DNA of 64,000 bases, taken from positions 62,001 through 126,000 of the forward strand of contig JAPVLO010000977.1 in the NCBI GenBank assembly GCA_027257055.1, given 5' to 3'. Numbering within the stretch: the first letter of the stretch is position 1; each line of letters begins with the position of its first letter. The notes beneath the pieces were generated by a model. That model was not told the DNA's origin. It did not search any database and saw only the letters and a program-made list of their open reading frames with translations. This document shows, in pieces, positions 26,155 to 37,265 of this stretch. The position numbers and the translations under genes are program-made. The DNA comes from Cephalopachus bancanus. Taxonomy: Eukaryota; Chordata; Mammalia; Primates; Tarsiidae.

Positions 26155-28262
26155 GCTCCTTTTAATTTTATTTTAGAGATGTGGAGTACAATTCAGGGTG
26201 GTATACAAATGTTCATTATGCAGGTACACTTGTTGATGAAGTGTGCTCCCCCTCACCTGGCAGTTTCTCACTACTGACAATCCCACCCTCCACCCCCGCC
26301 TAATCCCCTGGCAATTTCCCACTACTGCCAACCCTGTTCCTATTCTATGATGATAATTGTTCAAGGTCTGCTTGTAAGAACATGTGATACTCAGTTCTTT
26401 GTTTCTGTGGTAGATAACAGTATTATAGCTTCTAAGTCCATCAAAGTTGCTGCAAAGTTCATAATTTTGTCCTTCTTTATGACTGTGTAATATTCCATCA
26501 TGTATATGTGCCACATTTTTTTTATCCAGTCCTCTTTCCATGAGTAGCATGGTTGGTTCCATGTTTTTGCTATTGTGAATAATGCTGCAATAAACATGCA
26601 TATGCAGGTATCTTTTTCATAGAGTGATATGAGTTCCTACGGGTATATTTTCAGTAGGGGAATTGCAGGGTCATATGGAAGATTGACTTTTAGATCTTTT
26701 AGGAATAGCCAAACTGTTTTCTGCAGAGGTTGGACTAGTTTACACTCCTACCAACAGTGTAAAAGTGTCCCCTTTTCTCCACATCTTCTCCAGCATCTGC
26801 TGTTTTTGAGTTATTGATGATGACCATCCTGACTGGAGTTAGGTGGCATCTCGGTGTGATTTTAATTTACATTTCTTTGATGACTAGTGAAGCTGAGCAT
26901 TTTTTCATTTTTCTGTTGGCTGTTTGTGCGTCTTCTTTTGAGAAGTGTCTATTCATATCTTTTGCCCACTTTGTAATCGGACTGTTTGTTTTTTTTTCTT
27001 TTTGACACATTTGAGTTCCTTGTAGATCCTAGATGTCAGGCCTTTGTCAGATATACAATTGGCAAACATTTTTTTCCAGTTCATGGGTTGTCTTCCTGTT
27101 CTCTTGATGGTTTCTTAGACTTTGCAGAAACTTGTTGGTTTGATGAGGTCACACTTGTCTATCTTATCTCTTATGGCATGGGCATTTGGAGTTTTGATCA
27201 GGAATTGGTTGCCAGTTCCAATTTCCATAAAGGTGTCTCCTGCATTTTCTAAGATTCGTATAGTTTGAGGTTTTATGTTTAGTTATTTGATCCATTTAGA
27301 GTTGATTTTTCTGTATGGTGATAGGTAGGGTTCTTGTTTTAATCATCTGCATGTGATCAGTCAGTTTTCCCAGCACCATTTACTGAATAGGTTCTCCCCT
27401 TCCCAGTGGTTGGTGGTGGAGACTTTGTCAAAGATGAGTTGATTGAGAAATTAAATTGCTTCTGGAATCTCAATCCTGTTCCATTGGTCTATATGCCTGT
27501 TTTGGTACCAATACCAGGCTGTTACGATTATTGTAGCTTTATATTTATAATAAAGTTTAAAGTCTGGGAGTGTGTTACCTCCTGCTTTGTTTTTGTTGTT
27601 GTTTTTGTTTTTGCTGAGCATTGTTTTGGATATCTGTGGTTGTTTTTGTTTCCATATGAATTCCTGTATTGTCATTTCCAGATCTGAGAAGAATGCTGCT
27701 GGTAATTTAATGGGTATTGTGTTGAATCTGCAGAATGCCTTGGGTAGGATGGACATCTTAACAATGTTGATTCTTCCAATCCATGAGTATGGAATATTTT
27801 TCCATTTATTTGTGTCATCTTTTATTTCTTTGAGCAGGGTTTTGTAGTTTTTTCATTGTAAAGGTTTTTCACTTCTCTGGTTAGGAAGATGCCAAGGTAT
27901 TTCATTTTTTGTGGCTATTTTGGTTGGAATTGTACTTTCTATTTGAGTTTCTGTTTGCTTATTGTTGGTGTATAGAAATGTGACTGTCTTTTGCTCACTT
28001 ATATTTTATATGCTGAGACTTTGCCAAAGTCCTTTATCAATGCAAGGAGGTTTTCAAGGTATAGAATCAAGTCGTCTGCAAAAAGGGATAACTTGACTTC
28101 CTCTTTTCCTATTTAGATATCCCTGATCTTCTCTTGTCTGATTGCTCTAACTAGTATTTCCAAAACTATGTTGAAAAGGAAGGGTGACAGTGGGCATCCT
28201 TGTTTTGTTCTGGTTTTCAGGGGAAATGGTTTCAACTTCTATCTGTTTAGCAGTATACTGGA
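26155..28262 (-). mobile_element. 5'-truncated L1 LINE, antisense
   Basis: Its poly-A shows as the C-interrupted T tract at about 26115-26160. The C-terminal ORF2 fragment is visible at 26391-26597 (MFIAALFTIAKTWNQP) and a further one at 27451-27756 ([31 protein letters not shown]). The L1 stops abruptly near 28262 inside the reverse transcriptase region, and different sequence follows. Roughly the last 2.1 kb of the LINE is present. Frameshifts and stops make it inert. Confidence 0.9.
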
Positions 28263-28267
28263 CCAAA

Positions 28268-28960
28268 CTGATCTTTAATTTGCCCACCCAGTGAAAAAAA
28301 TCCAAACACTGACCCCAAGATTTCCAATGAGAGAAACTGAGGTTTTTATTGTAGAAACACCAAGCAAAGAGAATCAGGCAGTTAATGCTTAAGACTCTAA
28401 CTCTTCAGCGGCTTACATGGAAGTGTTTTTAAAGGCATACAGATAGAGGTTACACACAAAATGATGAATTAATACCTGGAGACTATACATTGATTTGGCT
28501 CAAAAAGGGAGAAATTTACAGGTTTGGGGTGGGTTCAAAGATTTTTAGATGTGCACTTGGTTAATGAAGCAAAGCTTTATCTAAAAACTTGGAGTCAGAA
28601 GAAAAGAATGTTAAGTTTTGGCCTATGGGCATAACTCTATCTAGACCATTCAGGAAGAAATTTTGAGCAAAGAATCATGGTCAGAGTTTAGTATTTGATT
28701 TCCACTTATCTGAGGTATATATGACAGTGGTCTGTATTTTCTATCTGGTGGTTCTGAGTTTCCAAACTTTATCTTTATCTTTAGTTTCTATAGGGAACCA
28801 AACAACTGGTGGCTCTGTCTTCCTTGGGTGGCTATTGTTTTTAGCTTTTGTTGTCTTCTTGCTTATCAGGTTTTTCATTGACTTCTCAAGGCTATCTGGA
28901 TGCCTGAAATTTTCCTGAAGGAGTTTAATACTTTGCTTGATTTTCATGCTTGGGATGTGG
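28268..28960 (-). mobile_element. Probable LTR remnant, antisense
   Basis: Begins immediately after the truncated L1. It contains 'gagagaaactgaggtttttattgtag' (AATAAA in reverse), 'aaacaccaagcaaagagaatc' and 'ttggctcaaaaagggagaaat', which fit an ERV LTR seen from the antisense side. Right edge uncertain, family not assigned. Confidence 0.5.
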
Positions 28961-29866
28961 GAGGCAGTGGTTGGCAGACTCTTAAGAAGGATTCCTGCTC
29001 AGTCTCAGAATCCCATTCAATCATTAACAACTGGTCCATTCCATAATATTGTATGATATTCTCCCTTGGTGACATCATTCAGGTTTGCAGTATTTCTTCC
29101 AATCTTTTCAGGTTCTAAAAGCAGAAGTAGTCTTGGCAAATATGAGTATACAGCTTTACCTTTTCAGGCATCTGGCATAATTGAGCTAAGAAACAATGTC
29201 ATCTCTTGTGAAAGATGACACGGTGTTAATGAAATGTTGGATTTTTTTTCCACTTGTAACCCAGCCATTTATTATTTTACCCACAGTTGTTAATCATCTT
29301 TCTTTCTAGTAATAGGTAAACTTTTTTTTTTTTAACCTATGAAAGGCACCATAGAATTCCCACTGTGCTGGTCTAAATTGTAAGCAGCAATAATAGTCTA
29401 GCAAGTACTTCTCCTCAGTCCACTCCCATTCAGAAAAGGTAGAGTTACAAAGGAGAAAATCTAGTTGGCTTTTTTTTAATACCAGGTAACACAGTTGTAT
29501 CCACTGTTAACCAAATTTTGCCAGAATAAATAATAGGTAATAAAGGATGTATTATTATTTGCCTTCATAACAAATAAAGTAAATGTCTCTGTGTGTTTCT
29601 TACTTATTTGTATTTTTTTTCCCCAATTTTCTCTTTATTTTCTTCAACTAACTGAGTTTCTGTGGGGAGGGGACGTTTTTAGAAATGTTCTTATATTGAT
29701 TTTTGGTTGATTTTTATTTATATAAATGTTGAAAACACTTTTTTATAATCTTTATTTCTCTTATAATTTTATAGCAACTTTCATTTATAGATGCTTGAAA
29801 TCATTATATAATCAAACTGTCAATAATTCTTAGTTTAATGGTACATTTAAATGAATCTTTCTATAT
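28961..29866. other. Unassigned AT-rich spacer
   Basis: No coding frame or named repeat. Several T-rich tracts (for example 29320-29333) might be decayed retroposon tails. Confidence 0.5.
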
Positions 29867-30670
29867 CAACAGCCTAAATATGTTTCAGTTTTCTTTCTCT
29901 TAATACATTTTCTGTAAAATAAAAGTGCATAGTGGCAAGTTTGTGAACTTAATTGTCAGACCTTGTAGGTCAATTTTATTCATCTTCTTTAATAAACAAT
30001 AGACAAATCCATAGATCTTGAAGGAAAAGTGACAAACTTCCCCAGTTATGTTACTGTGATTCCACTTTAATATACTCTCAATAAGGGGTCAGATTTTCAA
30101 TTTCAGAAATAACTTCATGGGAGTCATGACATTTGTCAGGATCTTTCTCATATCATTTCATTAACTTATGAGTGTAAAGATAAGTTGAACCTTTAGAAGC
30201 AGTTGGTTGATTATATATCTACACTTATCTTCCATTCAGTTAACCTTTGTCCACCCAGTACAGCCAACAACCTAAATAGAATTTTTTTTCCTCTTAATAT
30301 CTTTTCTGTAAAATATTAGTACATGGTGGCAAGTTTGTGAACTTAATTGTCAGAACTTGTAGATCAATTTTATTCATCTTCTTCATGTGTAGCTTTAATT
30401 TAAAAATGGACAAATCCATAGATCTTGAAGGAAAAGTGACAAACTTTCCCAATTATGTTACTGTGATTCCACTCTAATATACTCTCAGGGGTCAGATTTT
30501 CAGTTTCAGAACTAACCTCAAGGGAGTCATGACATTTTTCAGCATTTTTCTCTTATCATTTCATTGATTTATAAATGTAAAGATAAGTTGAACCTTTAGA
30601 AGCTATTGGTTGAATTTATATCTACATTTGTCTTTCATTCAGTTAACCTTTGCCCACCCAGTACAGCCAC
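29867..30670 (+). repeat. Diverged tandem duplication, 398-base period
   Basis: Copy 1 is 29867-30264 and copy 2 is 30265-30670. They share long blocks in the same order, such as 'ggcaagtttgtgaacttaattg', 'gacaaatccatagatcttgaagg', 'gttactgtgattccact', 'gataagttgaacctttagaag' and 'cacccagtacagcca'. The main length difference is near copy positions 120-140, where copy 2 has an extra 'tgtgtagctttaattt'-like stretch. Neither copy matches a repeat that I know, and no frame is open across it. Confidence 0.93.
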
Positions 30671-31099
30671 TTCTGTGTTCAGAAATGGGCATCCCTTCCT
30701 GGTCTTTTATTTTTTTTTCTTTTCAAAATAGGTATAGCTTTTTTTCTATTTATTTCAAGTTGGAATTTCAGTGACTGTAGCTTTCCATGAGGTGCAATTT
30801 GATCTGCAAGTTCTTGCTTCCTAGGCTTTGATCTGTTCCATATTTCTCAGGACCATTTGCATTCACATATTCATTTCCTTTGCTTAAGAAAATTGGCAAC
30901 TCCCTCTGGCAATTGTCAGAAAATGAACTGTCTTTCAGAATTCTTTCTGTTTTTCAGAATTGTCTTCTCCCTGGCAGGTCAAGTTCTGGTAGTAAACACT
31001 ATCTATATTACAGTTTTTAACAAAGAAGAGATGATGTATTTGATGTTTCTAATATATTTATTAAACCTGAGGAACTGGAGTAGGACTGACCCATATATA
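30671..31099. other. Unassigned spacer after the tandem duplication
   Basis: No repeat recognised. A 123-codon open frame (30857-31228) overlaps a likely old L1 piece at its 3' end and has no known domain, so I do not call it a gene. Confidence 0.45.
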
Positions 31100-31260
31100 A
31101 GAGGATCCATTCTATATGATATCAGATTCAAAAATGGCAACATAATATATGGTCTTAGAAGTCAAGACGGTCATTATTCTCAAAGACATGGTGAGTTCTT
31201 CTGGAAATCTGGTAATGTCATGTTTTGATGTAAGCGCTGATAACATGGATCCACTACTAG
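31100..31260 (+). mobile_element. Possible ancient L1M fragment
   Basis: The run 'tatatgatatcagattcaaaaatgg', 'tatggtcttagaagtcaag' and 'gtcattattctcaaag' resembles the stretch just upstream of old L1M 3' ends. Short and diverged. Confidence 0.45.
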
Positions 31261-32607
31261 ATCCAGCATGCGATGAACTGAAGAAGAGAAGAGGTGGTAA
31301 AAAGGGGTGAGAGTAAAAAATATTTTAAAATCTTGGCTGTTTCAAGGACCAGCATTACCTAGTTAATTTCATCTTTTAAATAATCTCTACTCAGAGGAAG
31401 AAAGAAAATTGGAAAAACATTACAGAGGCAGATCGTTTAAAGAACTGACTGCCAGAGGTCTTATCATAAACTCAGAAAGATCATTTTACTAGAGACTCCA
31501 ATAAATGGAATAGACAAATAGACAAATTATAGATATAGACGGATACAGATATAGATGATATAGATATGGGAATGCTTTTTCTGAAATAATTCAAAATTGG
31601 CAAATTTTACTTTGCCTTTTTCCTATTTTCTCCTTTATTTTAAGCAAGAAAATGTGTGATAGAACGCAGAATAAGTCTTAATATCAACTTCAAGTCAGCT
31701 GTAATGTTTAAACCTCAAATACACATTTCTTTCATGGGAGAAAGAAGGAAATGCTTTCCTCCCAAGAAAAACGGTGGTGCCTTTCCCATTTCTTTACATT
31801 GGTCCTACTGTGTAACATGGATTCCTGGAAAAAGGTGGTCTCAGATGAATGACTTTCCTCCCCAGGTCTTAGTTCTGGCCCTCACATATTTATGGTAGTT
31901 CCAAAAGACAAAGAAATAAGGCTGACATGCATAAGCCAAGGGATGTTTTCCCCATCCTGTAGTACAATGGAAAGACACAAGAGGAGACACGATATTTTCA
32001 GGATGAGACCCAAGACAACAATGATTTGCTTCAGATAGAGTGATCCCTCATAGTAAAAAGACAGCTCAAAGAGTAAATTTTCCTGCTTCATGAAGCATCG
32101 GTAGACAAGAACAGGTAGAAACCATTTCTATTCCAGGTTAGTGTGGCTCATTTTAGGGACAGAGTAAGGAGGAGATATTTGGGACCTGAGATGGTATAAG
32201 CTTGTTGGTGCATGTTTTTAATGATGTTTTAGAAGCCCTATGTCAGAGCCCTTTCTCCCTAGGACCTTTCCTTGGAAGGCAACTTTTGCAGTGACTATCT
32301 CCATGCTTACAATTTGTGTAAGTGCTGCTGTGTTTTGGCCTAGAAGAAAAAACAGAAAAAAGTGGAGAGTATAGAAGACCAAGGAAGCAAAAGAGAAAGA
32401 AAGGAAATCCAAAGGTAAATCTATGAATCATACATGGTGGGATTATACGTTTATGGGTTTGTTAGCACAACTGTGTATGTGGTGGCATCTGTTCAAACAT
32501 AGAGACATGGGCAAGATTGAGTTAGAAACCCAAAACCTCAATAAGTCATGAATACTAGGACTCCTATTTAAAAAAGAACAATAAAATTCAATATAAAGAG
32601 AAGTGTC
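31261..32607. other. Unassigned unique-looking sequence
   Basis: About 1.3 kb without a recognised repeat except a GATA-like low-complexity run at about 31525-31570. A minus-strand frame at 31882-32091 encodes a hydrophobic stretch (IIVVLGLILKISCLLLCLSIVL) that could span a membrane, but it has no recognised relative and no clear splice sites. Confidence 0.4.
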
Positions 32608-32882
32608 AGCCAGGCTCGGTGGCTCAGTAATCCCGCACTTTGGGAGGCTGAGGTAAGTGGATTGCCTGAACCCGCAGGTTCAAGACCTACCTGAGCAACT
32701 TGGCGAGACCTCATCTCTACAATAAATCAAAAATTAGCCGGGCGTGGCAGCGTGTGCCTATAGTTCCAGCTGCTTGGAAGGCTGAGGTAGAAGGGATCGC
32801 CGGAGCCCAGCAGGTTGAGGCTGCGGTGGCCGGGAGCGGCCATTGCACTCCAGTATGGGTGACAGAGTGAGACTCCAACTCA
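32608..32882 (+). mobile_element. Alu SINE, sense
   Basis: Dimeric Alu from 'gccaggctcggtggctcag' to 'gactccaactc' and a short A tail. It lacks a few bases in the left arm ('cagtaatcccgcactttggg'). Flanks 'agagaagtgt' and 'agagaagtct' are a likely target duplication. Confidence 0.93.
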
Positions 32883-33219
32883 AAAAAAAGAGAGAGAAGT
32901 CTCATTGGTATAAACATGGAATTAAAAAAAAATAATAGTAGTAATTATTAATTTAAGTAAATTTCTTAATTTTATATGGAAGTGGCATCCATGATCTGGG
33001 TTAAACAAGGAAATCAATTTTGTACATTTTTTCCTGTAATATCTGTTTTATTATTATTTTTCCTCCTAGAATTACTCAAGGCAGAGCCTGGTAACTTATT
33101 CTTTTTTTTTTTTTTGCCTTATATAGGAAGTTGAGTCCTTACTCTATGCTCTGTTGTTTGCATCTCAAAGGCTATTAATCCTTTTCAGTTAGAAGGAAGG
33201 AATTATATCAGCAAGGTGA

Positions 33220-33790
33220 ATTACACTGATGTTATGGTTGAGCCAACCATCTCATCTGCCCTCTATTCTGATCGCCTCCATATTGCATTGTTGGTGAGGG
33301 TGAGATATCCGCCTTAAATATTGCAAGATGGTAGAACCCATGGCACCCAACACTGGGCAGGTGGGATCAACATAAGTTTATTAGCACATAAATTTAGGAC
33401 TTGGGGAAGAAGAACACTGCATGCCATGCAGAACCTCATGTGTGTTGCAATTGGGAGCAGAATGAAACAGCAAGGACTATAGAAGGCAGATGTAGCAACA
33501 AGGGAATGCGGTGCCTTCTGCTTTAACTTCCTGTCATGAAGAAGTATGTGATTGGCTTGCCTGGAAAATATTCCAGGCCAACAGGAAAATTAAACCCATT
33601 AGGCTGAGGAACAGATGGGGTTCAGATGGCTTGAATGATAGGGGAATTATCTGAATGAGAAGTTATTCCTGTTGGTGGGGTGCATATCAGGTGAGAGAAG
33701 GGAAACTCACAGTTAGGTATTTGAAGCTATGTAAGGCTTGACGTTTTTTAGGCAGTACATGGAAGTTTAGGTTTACAACATATCTACAAA
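33220..33790 (-). mobile_element. Probable LTR remnant, antisense
   Basis: Contains 'gtgggatcaacataagtttattagcacataaattt', an antisense AATAAA in a setting typical of LTR R regions, plus 'cttcctgtcatgaagaagtatgtgattggcttgcc' type sequence. Family not assigned; no retroviral frame adjoins. Confidence 0.45.
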
Positions 33791-33894
33791 ATTCAAGCCT
33801 ATTCTCTCCTTCTCCCCAAAAAACTAGACCCTCAGATTTAATCACTGATGTGTGAAAAATTGAGAACTAGGCAATTTTTTAAAAATACAAAACA

Positions 33895-34348
33895 CCAGAA
33901 TTGTCATTAAGAGACAGTGAACCAATAGCAAGAACATGGAACCAACCATACATCCCATCTAAAGAGAACTGGAAAAAAAATGTGGCACATATACATGAAG
34001 AGCCATAAAGAACAAAATCATGAACTTCACAGCAACCTGGATTGACTTAGAGTCTATAATACTGAGTGATCTTTCACAGAAATGAAGAACTGAGTATCAC
34101 ATGTTCTCACTCATAAGCAGACCTTGAACAATTATTGTAATATATAAGAAAAGGATTGGCAGTCGAGGGAAACTGTGGGTATGCCAGGGGGCGGGGGGTG
34201 TGGGGAGGCAGGATTGGCAGTAGTGGGAATCTGCCTGGGGAAGGGAAGGGCACACCTCATCAACAAGGATATCTGCATAATGAATATTTGTATAACTAAC
34301 TTCACATCTTTAAAATTAAAAAAAAAGTTAAATAAATAAATAAAATGA
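33895..34348 (+). mobile_element. L1 3' end, sense
   Basis: From 'ggaaccaaccatacatccc' through 'aatgtggcacatatacatga', 'ctgagtatcacatgttctcactcat' and the G-rich 3' UTR (about 34185-34215) to the A-rich tail with AAATAAATAAATAAA near 34330-34345. It is the sense counterpart of the three antisense L1s, with the same lineage-type 3' UTR. Confidence 0.88.
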
Positions 34349-34580
34349 ATGATGTTCTGGAAAAGATAAACCTATAGGCAAAAAGCAAATCAGGGGTCGC
34401 CAAGATGTGGTAGAGGATTGACTATAAAGGGGTAGCACAAGGGAATTTTGTAGACTTATGGAACTGTTCTGTATCTTGTCATTTTGGTGGCTATACAACT
34501 GCACATTTGTCAAAATTAGTATAACTGTGTAAGAAAAAGAGTGATTTTTACTGTCAGTAATGAAAAAACTAATGTGAGGA
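34349..34580 (+). mobile_element. Ancient L1M 3' UTR fragment, sense
   Basis: 'gatgttctggaaaagataaacc', 'cttatggaactgttctgtatcttg' and 'tacaactgcacatttgtcaaaa' are in the order of old L1M 3' ends. It lies directly after the younger L1 tail, which may have inserted beside it. Confidence 0.6.
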
Positions 34581-35814
34581 GAAAAAAATGTAGACAGCAT
34601 ATTTTTCACAGTGTTTTAAATGTATGTTCTCCATTTATCTTCTATGACCTCTTAAGATACATTAGAGTTTCACATATATATGAAAAAAAGAGATAGTGAA
34701 CATAGGAATATAGCATTCTTACAAACCTACAGGTTTCAGATGGTCACATTGATTTCTTACTCTGAAGTGAAGTCCCTGTGACTGAAGAATGTAATTCCTT
34801 CGTTTTATTCCTGACTAGAGAAAAACAATGCTATATTTGATGAGTAACTGATGTTTTATCGCTTCAATCACCCCAGGATATCATGAGGCATTTTAAGGGC
34901 ATTTTACAGAGAAATGCCATCTTCTGACGATATTATTCTGAAACTGGGAGTCCAGAAAGAGGCAAAGTGTGGAGTGCACATTCCACTGCACCATAACATA
35001 ATGTTCTTGATTTATTTTCCACATAATTTTTTGTTACTGTTACTGTTGTTTTCCAAAAGAAAAACAAAGTTTGGAAGAGGTAAGTGACATTATATTTTCC
35101 ACATAATCTCTTCCATACAGATGAGAAATCATTGCATTTGTGTATTGATATGTCATTCCATGGCTTTCACTCTCAATCTTAATATTGTACTTAAATGTCA
35201 GCATATTACTTATGGTCTGAGACCATTCATTCAGCATAAATGTATAACACCTTTTCTCAGTGTCAAATAGGTAAAACAAATTGGGTTCCTAGCTTCATTG
35301 GAAAATGCATATACAAATTATGATAAATTTTATGAAGGAATAAAGGTCGGCAAAAGAGAAAATTAAAATTAAAGGAATCCCCCCCCAAGGAATTGGTATT
35401 TAAGCTGGTTTGACAGCAACCTGGTAGATTTATTCATGTGCATAACATGAAAAAGTAGTTTGGTAAGAAGATAGTCTATGTATAACCAGCCTAAGGCAGA
35501 GAAGAGTCCATTACATCTCACTGATGGAAAATGGCCCCTGAATATCTTAGAGGATTTTCAGAGTTGTGACTTATCACTTTCTAGTGCATGTTACTTTACT
35601 CTGAATATCCATGCACTTACAAACTTTTCCTAATAAATTCAATCCTCCAAAAATTGAAAGTTATTCTAATTCCCATATACAAATATTTATGAAAAAATTT
35701 AATTATTGAGGATGTTTGGTTTGATAAGAAGCAGACTATTTTCTACTAGTATTTGTATCATTGTTACTTTCATGATTGGTATTAAATGTTACTATAACAA
35801 CTAGAAGCTAAAAT
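34581..35814. other. Unassigned AT-rich sequence
   Basis: No repeat or coding frame recognised. A C run at 35380-35387 is the only low-complexity feature. Confidence 0.5.
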
Positions 35815-36035
35815 TTGCTAAGCGTTCATTATGGAGAATGCATAGTATTTGGTTTTCTACATACTATCTCATTTGTTTTTCACAACAGCCCTATGCTGAG
35901 GTACCGTAATTATGTACATCATTATGGGAGTTAAGAGTATCTGAAAGAAGCAAAGTAACTTCACCAAGATCACAACTTCTAAGAACAGAGCAATTATCAA
36001 GATTCACATCTTTCTGACCACAGAGACTGAGATTC
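35815..36035 (-). mobile_element. MIR SINE, antisense
   Basis: Shows 'ttgctaagcgttcattatgg', 'tatctcatttgtttttcacaacagccctatg', 'gcaaagtaacttcaccaagatcac' and 'atctttctgaccacagag', the reverse of the MIR core and flanks. MIR is a tRNA-derived SINE shared by all mammals. Confidence 0.8.
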
Positions 36036-36142
36036 CAAAGATTAGAAATACAATAAGGTTGTATAAGAAGTAGATGACTTAGTTATTGTATGAGATCACA
36101 GAAAAATAAAAATGAAGAGTTTCAAATGAAAATAGACATGCC

Positions 36143-36440
36143 AGCTGGGCTCAGTGGCTCAGCCTGTAATCCCAGCACTTTGGGAGACCAAGGTGAGTGG
36201 ATTGCCTGAGCTCGCAGGTTCGAGAACCGCCTGGGCAACTTGATGAGACCTCATCTCTACAATAAATCAAAAATTAGCCGGTCGTGGTAGCGCGTGCCTG
36301 TAGTTCCAGCTACTTGGAAGGCTGAGGTGGAAGGATCGCCGGAGCCCAGCAGGTCAAGGCTGTGGTGGCCGGGAGTGGCCACTGCACTCCAGTCTGAATG
36401 ACAGAGTGAGACTCCAACTCAAAAAAAAATAAATAAATAA
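36143..36440 (+). mobile_element. Alu SINE, sense
   Basis: Complete dimer from 'gccagctgggctcagtggctcagcc' to 'gactccaactc', with a tail of A9 then AAAT repeats. A box ('tggctcagcctg') and B box ('ggttcgagaac') of the Pol III promoter can be read in the left arm. Flanks 'tagacatgcca' and 'agaggcatacca' are a probable target duplication. Confidence 0.94.
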
Positions 36441-36797
36441 AAGAGGCATACCATGCTTGGAGATACAATAAGATTTAATGATTAAGACAGAACAATAAAG
36501 TAGTACACACTTAAAGAATAAGGAGACCTCATCCTGAAATATCTAGCCCTGAAAATATTCAGATGGGACAGCCATATTGGCTAGACAGTCTTATCCTGCC
36601 TGGAGCAAATAGTTATTGAAGGTTCTGTCCAACCCTGGGTTTTAAGACTTACACATCATGTGTCTCCTAGGAATTACACAAAATATAACATAAATTGTTT
36701 TATCCAGTCTTCCATTTCTCTCACTCTTGTTTTTCTCCATTTCTCTTACCCAGTATTTGCATCTTTCCTAAGGGAAACCAGTCTCTACAATGGACTG

Positions 36798-36816
36798 ATA
36801 TATATATATATATAAA
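36798..36816. repeat. (TA)n microsatellite
   Basis: About eight tandem TA units in an AT-rich context. Confidence 0.9.
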
Positions 36817-37084
36817 ATGATTTTTATTATCAAATATGGAGGAAGGATGATGTTTGAAGGGAATGGTCAAAGTCGAGTGAATTCTCACTACATGCTACCA
36901 CTGTTAGGGCTGCACAGAAATCTCTTCAAGTCCTTTGAATGTTAATAACTCAGCTTGTTCACTCCTCAGTTCTAATGTCCCATTGACTTCTAATCTTGGA
37001 CTTAGTCAATAAGTGGAGGAGTCTGATGTTTAACTATAAACCACTGGAGGAAAAGCCCAAGCCTTCTGGGAGGAAAGAACCTTT

Positions 37085-37265
37085 TTCTTTTCTTTATTTT
37101 TTTATTTATTTGAATTATTTTTTATTTTAAAGATCTGAGGTACAATTCAGGGTTAAGTATACAAACATTAATTATGGTGGTACCCTTGTTGATAAGGTGT
37201 GCCCCTCCCCTAGCAGTTTCCCTTAACTGCCAATCCCATCCCCCTCCCCCAACAGTTTCATTCTT
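37085..37265 (-). mobile_element. L1 3' UTR fragment, antisense
   Basis: T-rich tail, then 'attttaaagatctgaggtacaattcagggtt', 'tacccttgttgataaggtgtgcccctcccc' and 'aactgccaatcccatccccctcccccaacag', the same 3' UTR as at 13752, 26155 and 56141. A strongly 5'-truncated copy of about 180 bases. Confidence 0.85.

Noticed and set aside
31882..32091. Hydrophobic 69-codon minus-strand frame as a membrane protein exon
   Set aside because: One hydrophobic stretch can arise by chance in T-rich DNA; no homologue or splice sites recognised.
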